From the NCBI GenBank assembly GCA_963747535.1, contig CAVVFX010000017.1, positions 310,001 through 374,000 on the forward strand: DNA of 64,000 nt. Reading direction: 5' to 3'. Made by a program: the position numbers and the translations under genes. Below, piece by piece: positions 15,886-24,227 of the stretch. The DNA is from CAVVFX01 sp963747535 (GTDB lineage Bacteria; Acidobacteriota; Terriglobia; Bryobacterales; Bryobacteraceae). The notes beneath the pieces are model-generated. The model saw only the letters and a program-made list of their open reading frames with translations. It was not told the DNA's origin and did no database searches. Every line of letters begins with the position of its first letter. Position 1 is the first letter of the stretch.

Positions 15886-17456
15886 ACCGAGGACTGGTTC
15901 ATCGAGGAAAACCAGGGACAATCGTGCGCGTGCGGCGAGTAGCCACTGGGTGCTGTCGACTGGAGTTCAAACCCGCGAGGCAGGGCGAAAAAGTCAACTT
16001 CAAATCTCCTGAACTGCTGCACGCTATAGGGCGCGACTCTTTTTTCCAGCGCAGTCAAAAGCTCATCCGGGCACCCCGCGAATCGCACCACGGCAATACG
16101 CGCTTCACCAGAGGAGTGAAGCCCGCGAACGTTATCCGGGTAGATGATGCGAGGGTCAGCCGCGGTATAAACAAAAACTCCGGCTCCGTCAAAGATCCCG
16201 TCGGGATGTTCGGAGCGGAGCGAGCTATGAAGGGCGGCGACATCCGAATAACGAAGAAAACCGTCCGGGCACTGGGTCATCCAACCCAGAATCAAATGAT
16301 TCTGTATGATCCAGTCAACCATGCACAAGAATAGAATCACGGCTGAGGCCTTGCGCAGTACGGAACTGAAAGCCGGTAGACCGAACGGCGCCAGGAATAA
16401 GAGTGCCGCCACACTTAACGGTTGCGCGAGAGCTAAGAACCGGGGAGCGGCAAACGCAGGTTGAGTGTCCGGGTACATACTGCCGTAAAAGATCTGCGTG
16501 ACGATCACGAAGACCATAGCATAAGCTTGAAAGCCGATCAGCATAACAATCCAACGCGGTAGAGTGCCTTCCATTCCGAGGCGAACCAAACCGGCCATGG
16601 CCATCAGAACGATGGCTACAGCTAAGGCTCGCAAAGGTGTGTTGGTAGGGCTCCAGCCACCCATGGCGGCATAATAGAAAGACTTGGGCAGTAGAAGCCA
16701 TCGGGTATACGGCGCCGGTCCCACGCCATGATAAGGCGTCGTATCGCCGCCGACTACGCGGGTACACACGAAGTACACTATCAGGGACGGGATAGCCGCC
16801 AACGCAACCTTGAAAAAAGTCGTGATACGCGGGCGGCAAGCCCATTCCACGAGCGCATAGAAGCCGAGCAACTTGATGGCGGCAAAACGGAACAGAATTC
16901 CACACGCAATCGAAGTCGACGCCAAAACTGCGCTCGCGGCGGGCGCCAACCGGTTGGACAGCGCCAGAAATAGCAGAGCGACGGCCATCGACTCGAAGAT
17001 CTCAGTCGTGGTTGACGGATAGGTCAACAAGAGTGCAAATGCGACGGCGCCGCAGGCCAGGGGATACTCAATATCGTAAGCAAGGCTGGCGGCCATCCAG
17101 GCCAGCGTCCAGAGGAATTTCGATAAATAGAACAATACTGTAGCGCTCATAGCCAGAGAGAGCCCCAGTTTGGCGATGGCGCAGAGAGCGATAGAATAGC
17201 CTGGCGGGAACCAGCGCAACGGTTGACGCAGGTCAGAGCCGAGGTTCACGACAACTCCCGGGCCATAAGCCTCGTGCAGCGAAACCTTATAGACGCCCTC
17301 CCGAAGCAACGACTCAGCAGCCACTACCTGAGCGGTCTGATCGCCCGAGAGCTCGATGTGGCGAGGATACGCTGCGAAGTAAATCAAGAAGAGCCCGGCT
17401 GCCGTCAGCGGTATCCGGAAGCGGCTAAATTTCGCGACGTATGATCCCAGTGTCAA
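15867..17456 (-). CDS. Multi-pass membrane protein, possible polyprenyl-dependent glycosyltransferase
   Basis: 529 residues with about 10-11 hydrophobic helices and a C-terminal soluble domain of ~130 residues. The start is TTG 17456, supported by GGAG six bases upstream; no ATG is near. The first loop contains the acidic ELSGDQ segment, which may play the part of the GT-C acidic motif, but no family signature is certain. Topology and size mirror the neighbouring GT-C protein, with which it shares a convergent 19-bp overlap. The pair may serve envelope glycan synthesis. This is inference from topology and position only. Confidence 0.6.
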   Translation of the reverse strand: MTLGSYVAKFSRFRIPLTAAGLFLIYFAAYPRHIELSGDQTAQVVAAESLLREGVYKVSLHEAYGPGVVVNLGSDLRQPLRWFPPGYSIALCAIAKLGLSLAMSATVLFYLSKFLWTLAWMAASLAYDIEYPLACGAVAFALLLTYPSTTTEIFESMAVALLFLALSNRLAPAASAVLASTSIACGILFRFAAIKLLGFYALVEWACRPRITTFFKVALAAIPSLIVYFVCTRVVGGDTTPYHGVGPAPYTRWLLLPKSFYYAAMGGWSPTNTPLRALAVAIVLMAMAGLVRLGMEGTLPRWIVMLIGFQAYAMVFVIVTQIFYGSMYPDTQPAFAAPRFLALAQPLSVAALLFLAPFGLPAFSSVLRKASAVILFLCMVDWIIQNHLILGWMTQCPDGFLRYSDVAALHSSLRSEHPDGIFDGAGVFVYTAADPRIIYPDNVRGLHSSGEARIAVVRFAGCPDELLTALEKRVAPYSVQQFRRFEVDFFALPRGFELQSTAPSGYSPHAHDCPWFSSMNQSSVHFSAT

Positions 17457-17600
17457 GAAAAACTCCGGCCCGAGTTTAATTTCAAACTATTATTTCCGAT
17501 GGGTGGCGATGGCGCGACACATCTCCAAATCGTAACTCGTTTTTGGTCCATGACCTACTGCGGGCTGGCTTTGCCGGCCCCCATCAGTATGGATCTGTAC

Positions 17601-18596
17601 CTATAAATTAATTTTTGTTACCAGATCAAGAGCCTTGCGGGTAATGGTGGTCAGCGGAACAGAGTTCCCGGTGGTGTCCATCCAGTTAGCTCCCAGGGGG
17701 GCTCGTTGGAGGACGCCGGTACTAACTTCCACTTCGAACACGGTATAGACAATGGTGTGGCGAAAGGCTCCCTGATAGCGGATAGCAGTCAGGCCGGGGA
17801 GCTCCGCGGTCTCGGGGAGTTCCCAGAAGCCGGCCATTCGCGCCGCGTCCGGCGGCCGCTGGCGCAGCAGTACAAGATCGCCGCGAAAGACGACAGCCAC
17901 CGACAGGGTTTCGTTCTTCGGCTGGTGGCGCTTGAGTTTGACGGGAAGTTCGGCGGTGCGTCCGGCGGCGTGTGCGCCGCACTGAGCATGGACCGGGCAG
18001 GCCACACAGCGTGGGTTGCGGGGAACGCAGATTGTCGCGCCGAGTTCCATCATGGCCTGGTTGAAGTCACCGGGATGCCGCGGGTCCAGCGTTGCCTGCG
18101 CCAGTTGCCGGAACTGGCGGCGAACCAGGGGCGCGCCGATGTCGCGGGCGTCGTTGAAAACCCGGGCCAGCACGCGGAGCACATTGCCATCTACAGCGGC
18201 AAACGGCAGGCCGAAAGCCATACTGGCTACGGCAGCCGCGGTGTAGTCACCCACTCCGGGCAGAGCGCGGAGTTTTTCGTGATCGCAAGGAAACGCGCCG
18301 GCCAGGGCTATCTGTTTCGCCGCGCGTTGCATGTTACGCGCCCGGGAATAGTAGCCGAGGCCGCTCCACTGATGCAGCAGTTCGGCTTCGGGCGCCGACG
18401 CGAGGGCCGCAATATCGGGGAAGCGCTCGAGAAACGCCTCGTAATACGGCAGAACCGTCTCGACGCGGGTCTGCTGGAGCATGATTTCGGACAACCAGAT
18501 TCGATAGGGATCGCGCGTGGCGCGCCAAGGGAGGTCGCGGCGCGAGTGCCGGTACCAGCGCAGCAGAAGGCGGCGGAATTTGAGCGTGGAGGTCAC
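17601..18596 (-). CDS. mutY: A/G-specific adenine DNA glycosylase MutY
   Basis: 331 residues from GTG 18596, whose bases overlap the TGA of the upstream gene (GTGA), so translation is probably coupled. Catalytic Glu37 lies in WLSEIMLQQT, the helix-hairpin-helix LPGVGDYT at 112-119, and catalytic Asp136 in VDGNVLRV. The [4Fe-4S] cysteines are Cys190, 197, 200 and 206 (C-x6-C-x2-C-x5-C). The C-terminal ~110 residues form the NUDIX-like domain that reads 8-oxoG, with an RQRPPDAARMAGFWELP segment. Role: removes adenine mispaired with 8-oxoguanine. Confidence 0.95.
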   Translation of the reverse strand: MTSTLKFRRLLLRWYRHSRRDLPWRATRDPYRIWLSEIMLQQTRVETVLPYYEAFLERFPDIAALASAPEAELLHQWSGLGYYSRARNMQRAAKQIALAGAFPCDHEKLRALPGVGDYTAAAVASMAFGLPFAAVDGNVLRVLARVFNDARDIGAPLVRRQFRQLAQATLDPRHPGDFNQAMMELGATICVPRNPRCVACPVHAQCGAHAAGRTAELPVKLKRHQPKNETLSVAVVFRGDLVLLRQRPPDAARMAGFWELPETAELPGLTAIRYQGAFRHTIVYTVFEVEVSTGVLQRAPLGANWMDTTGNSVPLTTITRKALDLVTKINL

Positions 18597-19423
18597 ACTG
18601 GCGCGAGGACTTCCACGAACTCCGCGATAACCCGGTAGCGGGATTCGAACTCGTCCGGGGCGAGGCAAAAGGCTTCGAACTCGGGATTGAGCGGTTCCAG
18701 CCGGACGCTCTCGTTCTGCCATTCGTATTCGGGTGTCCCGCTCTTCAGGCTGGTGTAACGCTTGACGGTGAACGCGCTGCTCGAGCCGGCGGACTTGATT
18801 TCCTGAATGAGAAGCCGCTTACCCTGCCGCGAGCCGATCACGGGACCGCGAAAGATACAGAAGCTGCCATCGGGAATCAACGGCTCCATGGACCGACCGA
18901 CAACCTGAGCGACGAACATGCCCTCGGTTAGCCGGAGTCCTTCGGGCGCGCGAAGCCAGTCCAACTCTTCGACCTCGGCATCCTCGCCAAAGCGCGTAGC
19001 GGCAGCGCGTAGCGAATAGAGCGGCAGGTGGGTCACGTACTTCCGGATCCGCGCGTCGACGTGGGTGTCGAAAAGCCGCTGCAAAGTCCGGGCAGGGTTG
19101 GATACGGCGACGGGCTCACGATCGCTGATGCGCAGCAGGCCGGAGAGGCGATCCTCTAACGAGAGCAGAAAAGCCACGGCACCCATTTCCTGAATGCGTA
19201 GACGGAAGTCCGTCTCCAGGCACGCGAGATATTCCTGGTCGTCTTCATCCGCGCCGAGAGCTTCCCAATCGTCGCGCAGTTTGAACTTCAGGTCGTTGCC
19301 GGCGGGATCGAAGAGGAATACGCCGATCGGCGCCACGGGGCGCGCCGGAAGGGCTAGAGATAAGATGGAGAACTGGCACCGGCGTCCGGTCGCGATCGGA
19401 ATGAGTGCGCCTGCCAGGGGCAT
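18593..19423 (-). CDS. S24/LexA-like serine peptidase domain protein
   Basis: 276 residues. The C-terminal half (about 160-276) has the LexA/S24 fold: VVGRSMEPLIPDGS with nucleophile Ser178, and FTVKRYTS with Lys221 as the likely general base. The N-terminal ~130 residues lack a helix-turn-helix. They look like a DUF3037-type domain (VFLFDPAGNDLKFKL). A self-cleaving regulator of LexA kind without its own DNA-binding domain is possible; a structural regulator is the alternative. Its TGA overlaps the GTG of mutY, which hints at a DNA-damage-related role, and it follows the VWA gene after 22 bp. No Ala-Gly cleavage site was firmly located. Confidence 0.72.
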   Translation of the reverse strand: MPLAGALIPIATGRRCQFSILSLALPARPVAPIGVFLFDPAGNDLKFKLRDDWEALGADEDDQEYLACLETDFRLRIQEMGAVAFLLSLEDRLSGLLRISDREPVAVSNPARTLQRLFDTHVDARIRKYVTHLPLYSLRAAATRFGEDAEVEELDWLRAPEGLRLTEGMFVAQVVGRSMEPLIPDGSFCIFRGPVIGSRQGKRLLIQEIKSAGSSSAFTVKRYTSLKSGTPEYEWQNESVRLEPLNPEFEAFCLAPDEFESRYRVIAEFVEVLAPV

Positions 19424-19445
19424 GATCCAAGAATAGCGCGGGAGG

Positions 19446-20465
19446 CTACTTGGCGGAATCGAGTTCGGCGCCTGTCGGACTGGGATAGTACCCTGAACGG
19501 TACCGGATCTTGACAGTCGGCAAACTGGGCACCGTCACTTTGATTTTGCGGTAATCCGCAGGGGAGAACTTCTGGCCGCCGGTGCTCGGTGTGTAGCGGA
19601 TGATGTACTGAGTGGTGACTTCGCCGGCAATGTGCCCGACGGCCTTGATGATGCCGTTCGAAAGTTCAGCCGCGTAGCCGCCGGTCCCGACTTTGTACGC
19701 GTAGTTGCCTTCGTCGGAGGGAGTCGAGAGGTAGCCGGAGACGTCCTGGTAAAGATTATTGAGTGGCACCTCCACGCGTCCTCCGGTCTGGTCGGTGAGC
19801 ATACTCAGGTTATCTTCCCCTGCGCTGGCGAAACCGAATGCAGCCGTGCTGACGGCGTAAATGGTCACCAGATTCCGCTGGGCCAGTTCCAGAACTTCGA
19901 GCAGGCTGTGCTTGCTCGCGGTGTCGTGGCCGTCGCCGATGATCACGATGACGCGCCGGGGCTCATAAGGTTCGCCGTGAATCACGCTACGCATCGTGCA
20001 GGACTTGTAGATGGCATCGAACAAGGCTGATCCGCCGCCTGGCTTGAACTCCTGGATCTTCTGCACCATAGTCTCGGGATCGTTGGTGGTGTTGACCACC
20101 AGTTCGGCGTCGTTTCCGTAGGTAACCAGGTAACCGTTATAGCGCTTGTCGCCGGGGAGCAGACCCTGAATCAGCTCAATGGCGGCATCCTGGTAGGTTT
20201 TCCAGTGGATGCGCATGTTGTTGCTCATATCGAGCAGAAAACCCACTACTACGGGCTGGCTGTGCTCGCGGGAGAAGTAGTCGATCTTCTGTTGCTCGCC
20301 CTCGTCGTAGACGCGGAAGTCATTGGCTTCGAGGTTGGACACAAACCGTCCCTTATCATCGGTCACGGTCACAGGCACAAGGACTTCCCGGACTTCGGTC
20401 TTGAACGGCACCTGGGCCAGACAGAGGACGACGGTGAACGCAAAGAGAACAACCCGTTTCAGCAC
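19446..20465 (-). CDS. Secreted VWA domain protein of the acidobacterial VWFA-related type
   Basis: 339 residues from GTG 20465, preceded by AGGAG at five bases. There is an N-terminal signal peptide (VLKRVVLFAFTVVLCLAQ). A beta-rich PVTVTDDKGRFVSNLEANDF segment precedes the VWA domain, the order typical of the acidobacterial VWFA-related family. The VWA core has VVGFLLDMSNNMR, a DxSxN variant of the MIDAS DxSxS, then GGGSALFDAIY and VIVIIGDGHDT. Such proteins are numerous in Solibacter-like genomes. Likely extracytoplasmic and metal-dependent adhesion, but the partner is unknown. The MIDAS third position Asn instead of Ser may weaken metal binding. Confidence 0.82.
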   Translation of the reverse strand: MLKRVVLFAFTVVLCLAQVPFKTEVREVLVPVTVTDDKGRFVSNLEANDFRVYDEGEQQKIDYFSREHSQPVVVGFLLDMSNNMRIHWKTYQDAAIELIQGLLPGDKRYNGYLVTYGNDAELVVNTTNDPETMVQKIQEFKPGGGSALFDAIYKSCTMRSVIHGEPYEPRRVIVIIGDGHDTASKHSLLEVLELAQRNLVTIYAVSTAAFGFASAGEDNLSMLTDQTGGRVEVPLNNLYQDVSGYLSTPSDEGNYAYKVGTGGYAAELSNGIIKAVGHIAGEVTTQYIIRYTPSTGGQKFSPADYRKIKVTVPSLPTVKIRYRSGYYPSPTGAELDSAK

Positions 20466-20564
20466 GATACTCCTATGGTAACGCGGACGGAGGGGAAACG
20501 CCTGGGGTTGCCTCGGAGACGGCGATAGCCGCTTTTTTTCCACGCCTGACAGGACAAGGGTTGT

Positions 20565-21008
20565 CTAGATTCGTTGAGGCAGAAAACTTGTTGTCTTTGC
20601 GTCAAGTTTTACGCAGCCAGTCTGGCCTGTTGCACCCAAGATTCGACCTCCTGTTCGAGTTTATCGAAACTGCGGCGCAACGAAGTTGGAAGGGATGACG
20701 TAGCCGGCAACACAAGTCCGAGGCCGGGCCGCAGAATTCTGGAGTAAGTGCGGGTACAAAAAGCGGCGACGCGGAATCCGAATTTCGTGAGTTGGTAGCG
20801 ATGGGTCGGGCGATCGCCTTACGGTGGTCCCACTCATGGAGGTTATTGAATACCTTCCATCTCATGCACGCAAGCGGAGCCTGCGATCAGTTTGCTTGCG
20901 CGTTGGCGTTTCGCCGCATTAGCAGTTGGGTCACGACAGATGCTCCCTCTGCGCCCTCTGCGTCTCTACGGTTAATCATTGAACCGGACGCTGGGGTCGA
21001 CCGCAGAG
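20565..21008. repeat. Degenerate multicopy element, short copy
   Basis: 444 bp nearly identical to 61460-62085, except that 184 bp (61702-61885 there) are missing here after ATGGGT at 20801-20806. Homology stops abruptly at 21008 (CGCAGAG) on one side and at CTAGATT (20565) on the other. It contains the decayed gene described in the next entry. Confidence 0.85.
20609..20806 (-). pseudogene. C-terminal remnant of a conserved multicopy protein family
   Basis: Read leftward, the frame gives THRYQLTKFGFRVAAFCTRT... and ends LEQEVESWVQQARLAA before TAA. This is the tail of a conserved hypothetical family I have seen in acidobacteria and actinobacteria. The N-terminal part, still present in the sister copy at 61504-61916, is deleted. 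No start codon; not expected to be functional. Confidence 0.65.
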
Positions 21009-21172
21009 GCGCGGAGTTCGCAGAGAAAAGGAGCCCAGGGGAGAGAGCAACAAGGACAAACTCATGCGATGAAGGTCAATGAAGTCACGGAGCGGCGGGC
21101 CGATCATGCGCGTCTAGCCGACGCCTTACAACGCCCACATGCTCGCCGGTCTGAGGCGGAGCCTCGTTAGTA

Positions 21173-21403
21173 CTACTGGGTCACAAACAGCGGCCGCATA
21201 CTTGCCGAGGTACTTCCCTTTGTAAGAGATAGGGAATGAACCTGAGCTTTGGCGCAGACACCCCGTAGAGCAAGCTCATGGATCATAGCTCGTTCGTAGA
21301 CCTTCTCCAGGAAACCAGCGCCGATCACGTTGGCCACCTCGAAGGCAGCGCCAATCACGACCTCCGTCAGATCTGATTCCCATTCGTGTGCATCCGTGTC
21401 CAT
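21173..21403 (-). pseudogene. GxxExxY (PDDEXK_3) family protein, frameshifted and truncated
   Basis: From ATG 21403 the frame reads MDTDAHEWESDLTEVVIGAA, then GAGFLEKVYERAMIHELALRG. This holds the GxxExxY motif (GAGFLEKVY) of the family. After AKAQV the frame is wrong. Shifting by one base restores SFPISYKGKYLGKYAA, the expected continuation, so a single indel lies near 21240. The protein then ends before the nuclease-fold core (VELK region). A relic only. The start codon sits inside a 30-bp inverted repeat arm. Confidence 0.72.
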
Positions 21404-21494
21404 CCGTGGCCCCGTTGCACGAGGGGCGCAAGGTGGGCGAAAATCGCAGAAAAAATGTTGCTCAGGCCACGGATGGACACGGATGCACACGAAT
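21382..21494. repeat. 30-bp perfect inverted repeat around a GxxExxY start
   Basis: Arms at 21382-21411 and 21465-21494 are exact reverse complements (ATTCGTGTGCATCCGTGTCC... against its inverse), separated by 53 bp. The left arm encodes the MDTDAHE start of the GxxExxY relic. Confidence 0.85.
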
Positions 21495-21520
21495 CCTCTT
21501 GTCCAGTTATTTCGTAGACA

Positions 21521-21603
21521 CTAGTACCAAGTTGCAAGAGTTCGCGTAACCACTCCCTGAAGCAAGCGGTTTCCGTACGGCATTTTTGCAAGCAGGTACC
21601 TGG
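21521..21603. repeat. Palindromic MITE-like element, copy 2 (internal deletion)
   Basis: Begins CTAGTACCAAGTTGCAAGAG and ends TTTTTGCAAGCAGGTACCTGG. It shares the ends and the AAGCAAGCGG core with copies at 10080 and 51562 but lacks about 45 bp with the inner hairpin. It directly abuts a REP hairpin at 21610. Confidence 0.7.
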
Positions 21604-21609
21604 CTCGCA

Positions 21610-21643
21610 TGGCAGACCACAAAAAACGATGGCCTGCCCCACG
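21610..21643. repeat. REP hairpin, short form
   Basis: GGCAGACCACAAAAAACGAT with GGCCTGCC after it: a stem with a 10-nt loop, preceded on the minus strand by GTGG. It lacks the second small hairpin of the full REPs in this window. It lies just upstream of the beta-helix gene. Confidence 0.75.
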
Positions 21644-21680
21644 GCGCTAACGCCCGCGTGTTGTAAACTTGACGCTGTTC

Positions 21681-24227
21681 ATGCGTTCCAGCTGGATCCT
21701 CATCCTTCCGTTGTCTCTGGTAGCCTACGCCCAAGCGCCGTTCGCGGACGTTTTCGTGTCTCCGCAGGGCAACGACGCGTGGAGCGGAACGTTGCCGGCT
21801 CCGAATGCGGTGCACACGGACGGCCCCGTTGCATCGGTCGCGCGGGCACAGGCTGCGCTACGGGAATTGCATAAGACGAACCCCGATCGCCCGCGCACGG
21901 TGATGCTGCGGACGGGGACTTACTATCTTCCGCTGAGCCCTACCGCTCCCGGCACACTGGCGTTCACAGCGGCTGACTCCGGTACGACCACCTATCCGGT
22001 CACCTGGCGAAACTATCCCGGCGAGACGCCTGTCATTAGCGGAGGAGAGCCGATCGGGAAGGGCGGCCTGGGACTCTACTGGAAACAGGTCTCGGGAGCG
22101 CTCTGGCAGGTCCAGCTACCGGCTGCCACACAGCCGTTCGAATCGCTCTTCTACAATGGCCAGCGGCGTCTTCGTTCACGGCTCGCATCCCCGTCGGGAA
22201 TAGGTTACTACCTGCGCGGGGGAGCGTGTTACTCCACGGTTACCGGAAAAACGGTGGACCATGCGCAGTGTAATCTCGGAACTTTCCTCCGGATTGCGGC
22301 GGACGTACCGGCCAGGGGTGCAAACGCCGGGTGCCCCGCGGTCGCCAAGACCAGCCGGCCGTCGATGGCCAAATGCCTCGACCGGTTTGTCTACGATGCC
22401 AAAGATCCCGTCAGCAATTGGATCAATCTGAATCCGAGCGATACGGCTTGTCCTGCAGCGCCCGAGGGAAGCCCCGCACGAAACTATCCCGAGGGCGATA
22501 TCGAACTCACGTTGTTCAATTCCTGGACCGTCGATGTGCTGCGGGTCAGTTGCGTCGACACCACACACCACATGATTTACTTCGTCGCGAAAGCCAAAGG
22601 CGACTCTGACAATTACGACTCTTTCGGTCCGGTGGCGGGTCATCGCTACATTGTCGAGAACACGAAAGATGCGTTTGACGCGGCCCAAAGCGCAGGGCAG
22701 ACCGGCCTGTGGTTCCTGGACCGGGCGACGTCGCCCTGGACGCTCAATTACCTCGCAGGACGCGGCGAGAATCCTAATAACGATTCCGTGGTCATCCCGC
22801 AAGTGCAACCGGTCAATGCGACTGGCGGCAGCCTGATTGCGGCGCTCTATCTCGATTGTGTTACGTTCAGCGGCATCACCTTTGAAGTCGACAATTTCGT
22901 TCCACCCCCGGCGGGATTCAATAACGATGAGATCTCCGGGGACACCTTGCCGGAGGCCATCGACTGCATCAGTTGCAAGCACGTGACTTTTGATGGCGTT
23001 ACGGTTCGCCATACGTCCGCGTCCGGGGTTCGGGTGACCTCAGCCTCCGGAGACATCGAGCGCGTGCCGACGGATCTGAAGATCGTCAATTCGGCGTTTT
23101 ATGACATTGGCGACAGCGGCATTCGAATTGGATCGCATCCCAGGGTCGGCGACCGGTGGAATCACGTGGTTCAGTACGTCACGGTGGAAAACAATATCGT
23201 GCAGGGGTATTCGCGCATCTTCGCGGGCGGCGCCGGGATCGCTCAGTCCAACGGCCACGACATCAGCTACCTTCATAACGACGTCACCGACGGCTACCAT
23301 ACCGGTCTGTCGGTCTGCCTGACCGGCTGCGGCGCTCACGACGCGAATGGCTACAGTATCCTGGCGCAGTACAACCACGTCTGGAACGTCATGCAGGGAA
23401 TCACTTCCGATGGTGGCGCGGTTTATTTCAACGTGGGCGACCGTGGCGGGACGGGTGCCAATAATAAGATTCTCAATAACCTGATTCACGATGTCTCGGA
23501 TTCGTCGATGATCGACACGGGAGTCGCAGGGTACGGATACGGTGGATATGGTACTTTCCTGGATAACCAATCGGCCGCGATCGACGTCGAGAACAACGTG
23601 GTATTTCGCGTTTCGGACGCGAGTCTGGCGATGAGCCAGGGTCCTCCGCAAGGTTCGTCAGAAAACCGGTTTCGCAATAACCTTCTGGCGTCCGCGCGCA
23701 AGAGCATGTTCAAGTTTCCGTCACCGTGGCCAGCGGCCGGCTGCTCTGAGAAGTCGCTACGTGTCACCTTCGCCAATAATATCTTTCATTTCGATCGCGA
23801 CAACGCCGCAGGATTTCAAGTGCTGGAGGGTTGTGCCTATTCGTGCGGCCTCGATCACAATCAGTTCGAGAGTTTTCAGGGCAACCTGTACTGGCGGACG
23901 GACGGCGGATTTTCTGCCGAGCCTAAAGCATTTGAGGTTAACCCGGCACCATGCACTTCCTCGGCGGGCCCGGCGAATCAGACGTTTCTGAACTTCGCAC
24001 AATGGCAGACCGCGATGAAGGAAGACGCGACGGGTACAGCCTCGGTCAATCCCGGATTTGGCAAGACCCATAACGCGAAGGACTATCTGCTCTCGAGGAA
24101 TCCTGTCGCCGGATTTGATTCGAGCAAGACGAACGACACCATCCGGAATGCGGGGCGCAGCCATCCCTCGATCCTGCCTCCAAAGGTCCCCGCCACATTT
24201 CCCACGTACTCGTTCGAGGAGTTCTAA
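21681..24227 (+). CDS. Secreted right-handed parallel beta-helix protein
   Basis: 848 residues from ATG 21681, with a signal peptide (MRSSWILILPLSLVAYAQA). It opens with DVFVSPQGNDAWSG, the usual start of secreted polysaccharide-lyase-like or glycoside-hydrolase-like beta-helix proteins. After an Ig-like middle part (residues ~100-370), residues ~380-680 show beta-helix coils: VTFSGITFEV, HVTFDGVTVRHTSASGVRVT, VQYVTVENNIVQGYS and DVENNVVFRVSDASL. No catalytic triad could be assigned. A surface or extracellular polysaccharide-active enzyme or adhesin is likely. The stop TAA shares one base with the ATG of the c-type haem protein, so the two are translationally coupled. Confidence 0.78.
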   Translation: MRSSWILILPLSLVAYAQAPFADVFVSPQGNDAWSGTLPAPNAVHTDGPVASVARAQAALRELHKTNPDRPRTVMLRTGTYYLPLSPTAPGTLAFTAADSGTTTYPVTWRNYPGETPVISGGEPIGKGGLGLYWKQVSGALWQVQLPAATQPFESLFYNGQRRLRSRLASPSGIGYYLRGGACYSTVTGKTVDHAQCNLGTFLRIAADVPARGANAGCPAVAKTSRPSMAKCLDRFVYDAKDPVSNWINLNPSDTACPAAPEGSPARNYPEGDIELTLFNSWTVDVLRVSCVDTTHHMIYFVAKAKGDSDNYDSFGPVAGHRYIVENTKDAFDAAQSAGQTGLWFLDRATSPWTLNYLAGRGENPNNDSVVIPQVQPVNATGGSLIAALYLDCVTFSGITFEVDNFVPPPAGFNNDEISGDTLPEAIDCISCKHVTFDGVTVRHTSASGVRVTSASGDIERVPTDLKIVNSAFYDIGDSGIRIGSHPRVGDRWNHVVQYVTVENNIVQGYSRIFAGGAGIAQSNGHDISYLHNDVTDGYHTGLSVCLTGCGAHDANGYSILAQYNHVWNVMQGITSDGGAVYFNVGDRGGTGANNKILNNLIHDVSDSSMIDTGVAGYGYGGYGTFLDNQSAAIDVENNVVFRVSDASLAMSQGPPQGSSENRFRNNLLASARKSMFKFPSPWPAAGCSEKSLRVTFANNIFHFDRDNAAGFQVLEGCAYSCGLDHNQFESFQGNLYWRTDGGFSAEPKAFEVNPAPCTSSAGPANQTFLNFAQWQTAMKEDATGTASVNPGFGKTHNAKDYLLSRNPVAGFDSSKTNDTIRNAGRSHPSILPPKVPATFPTYSFEEF

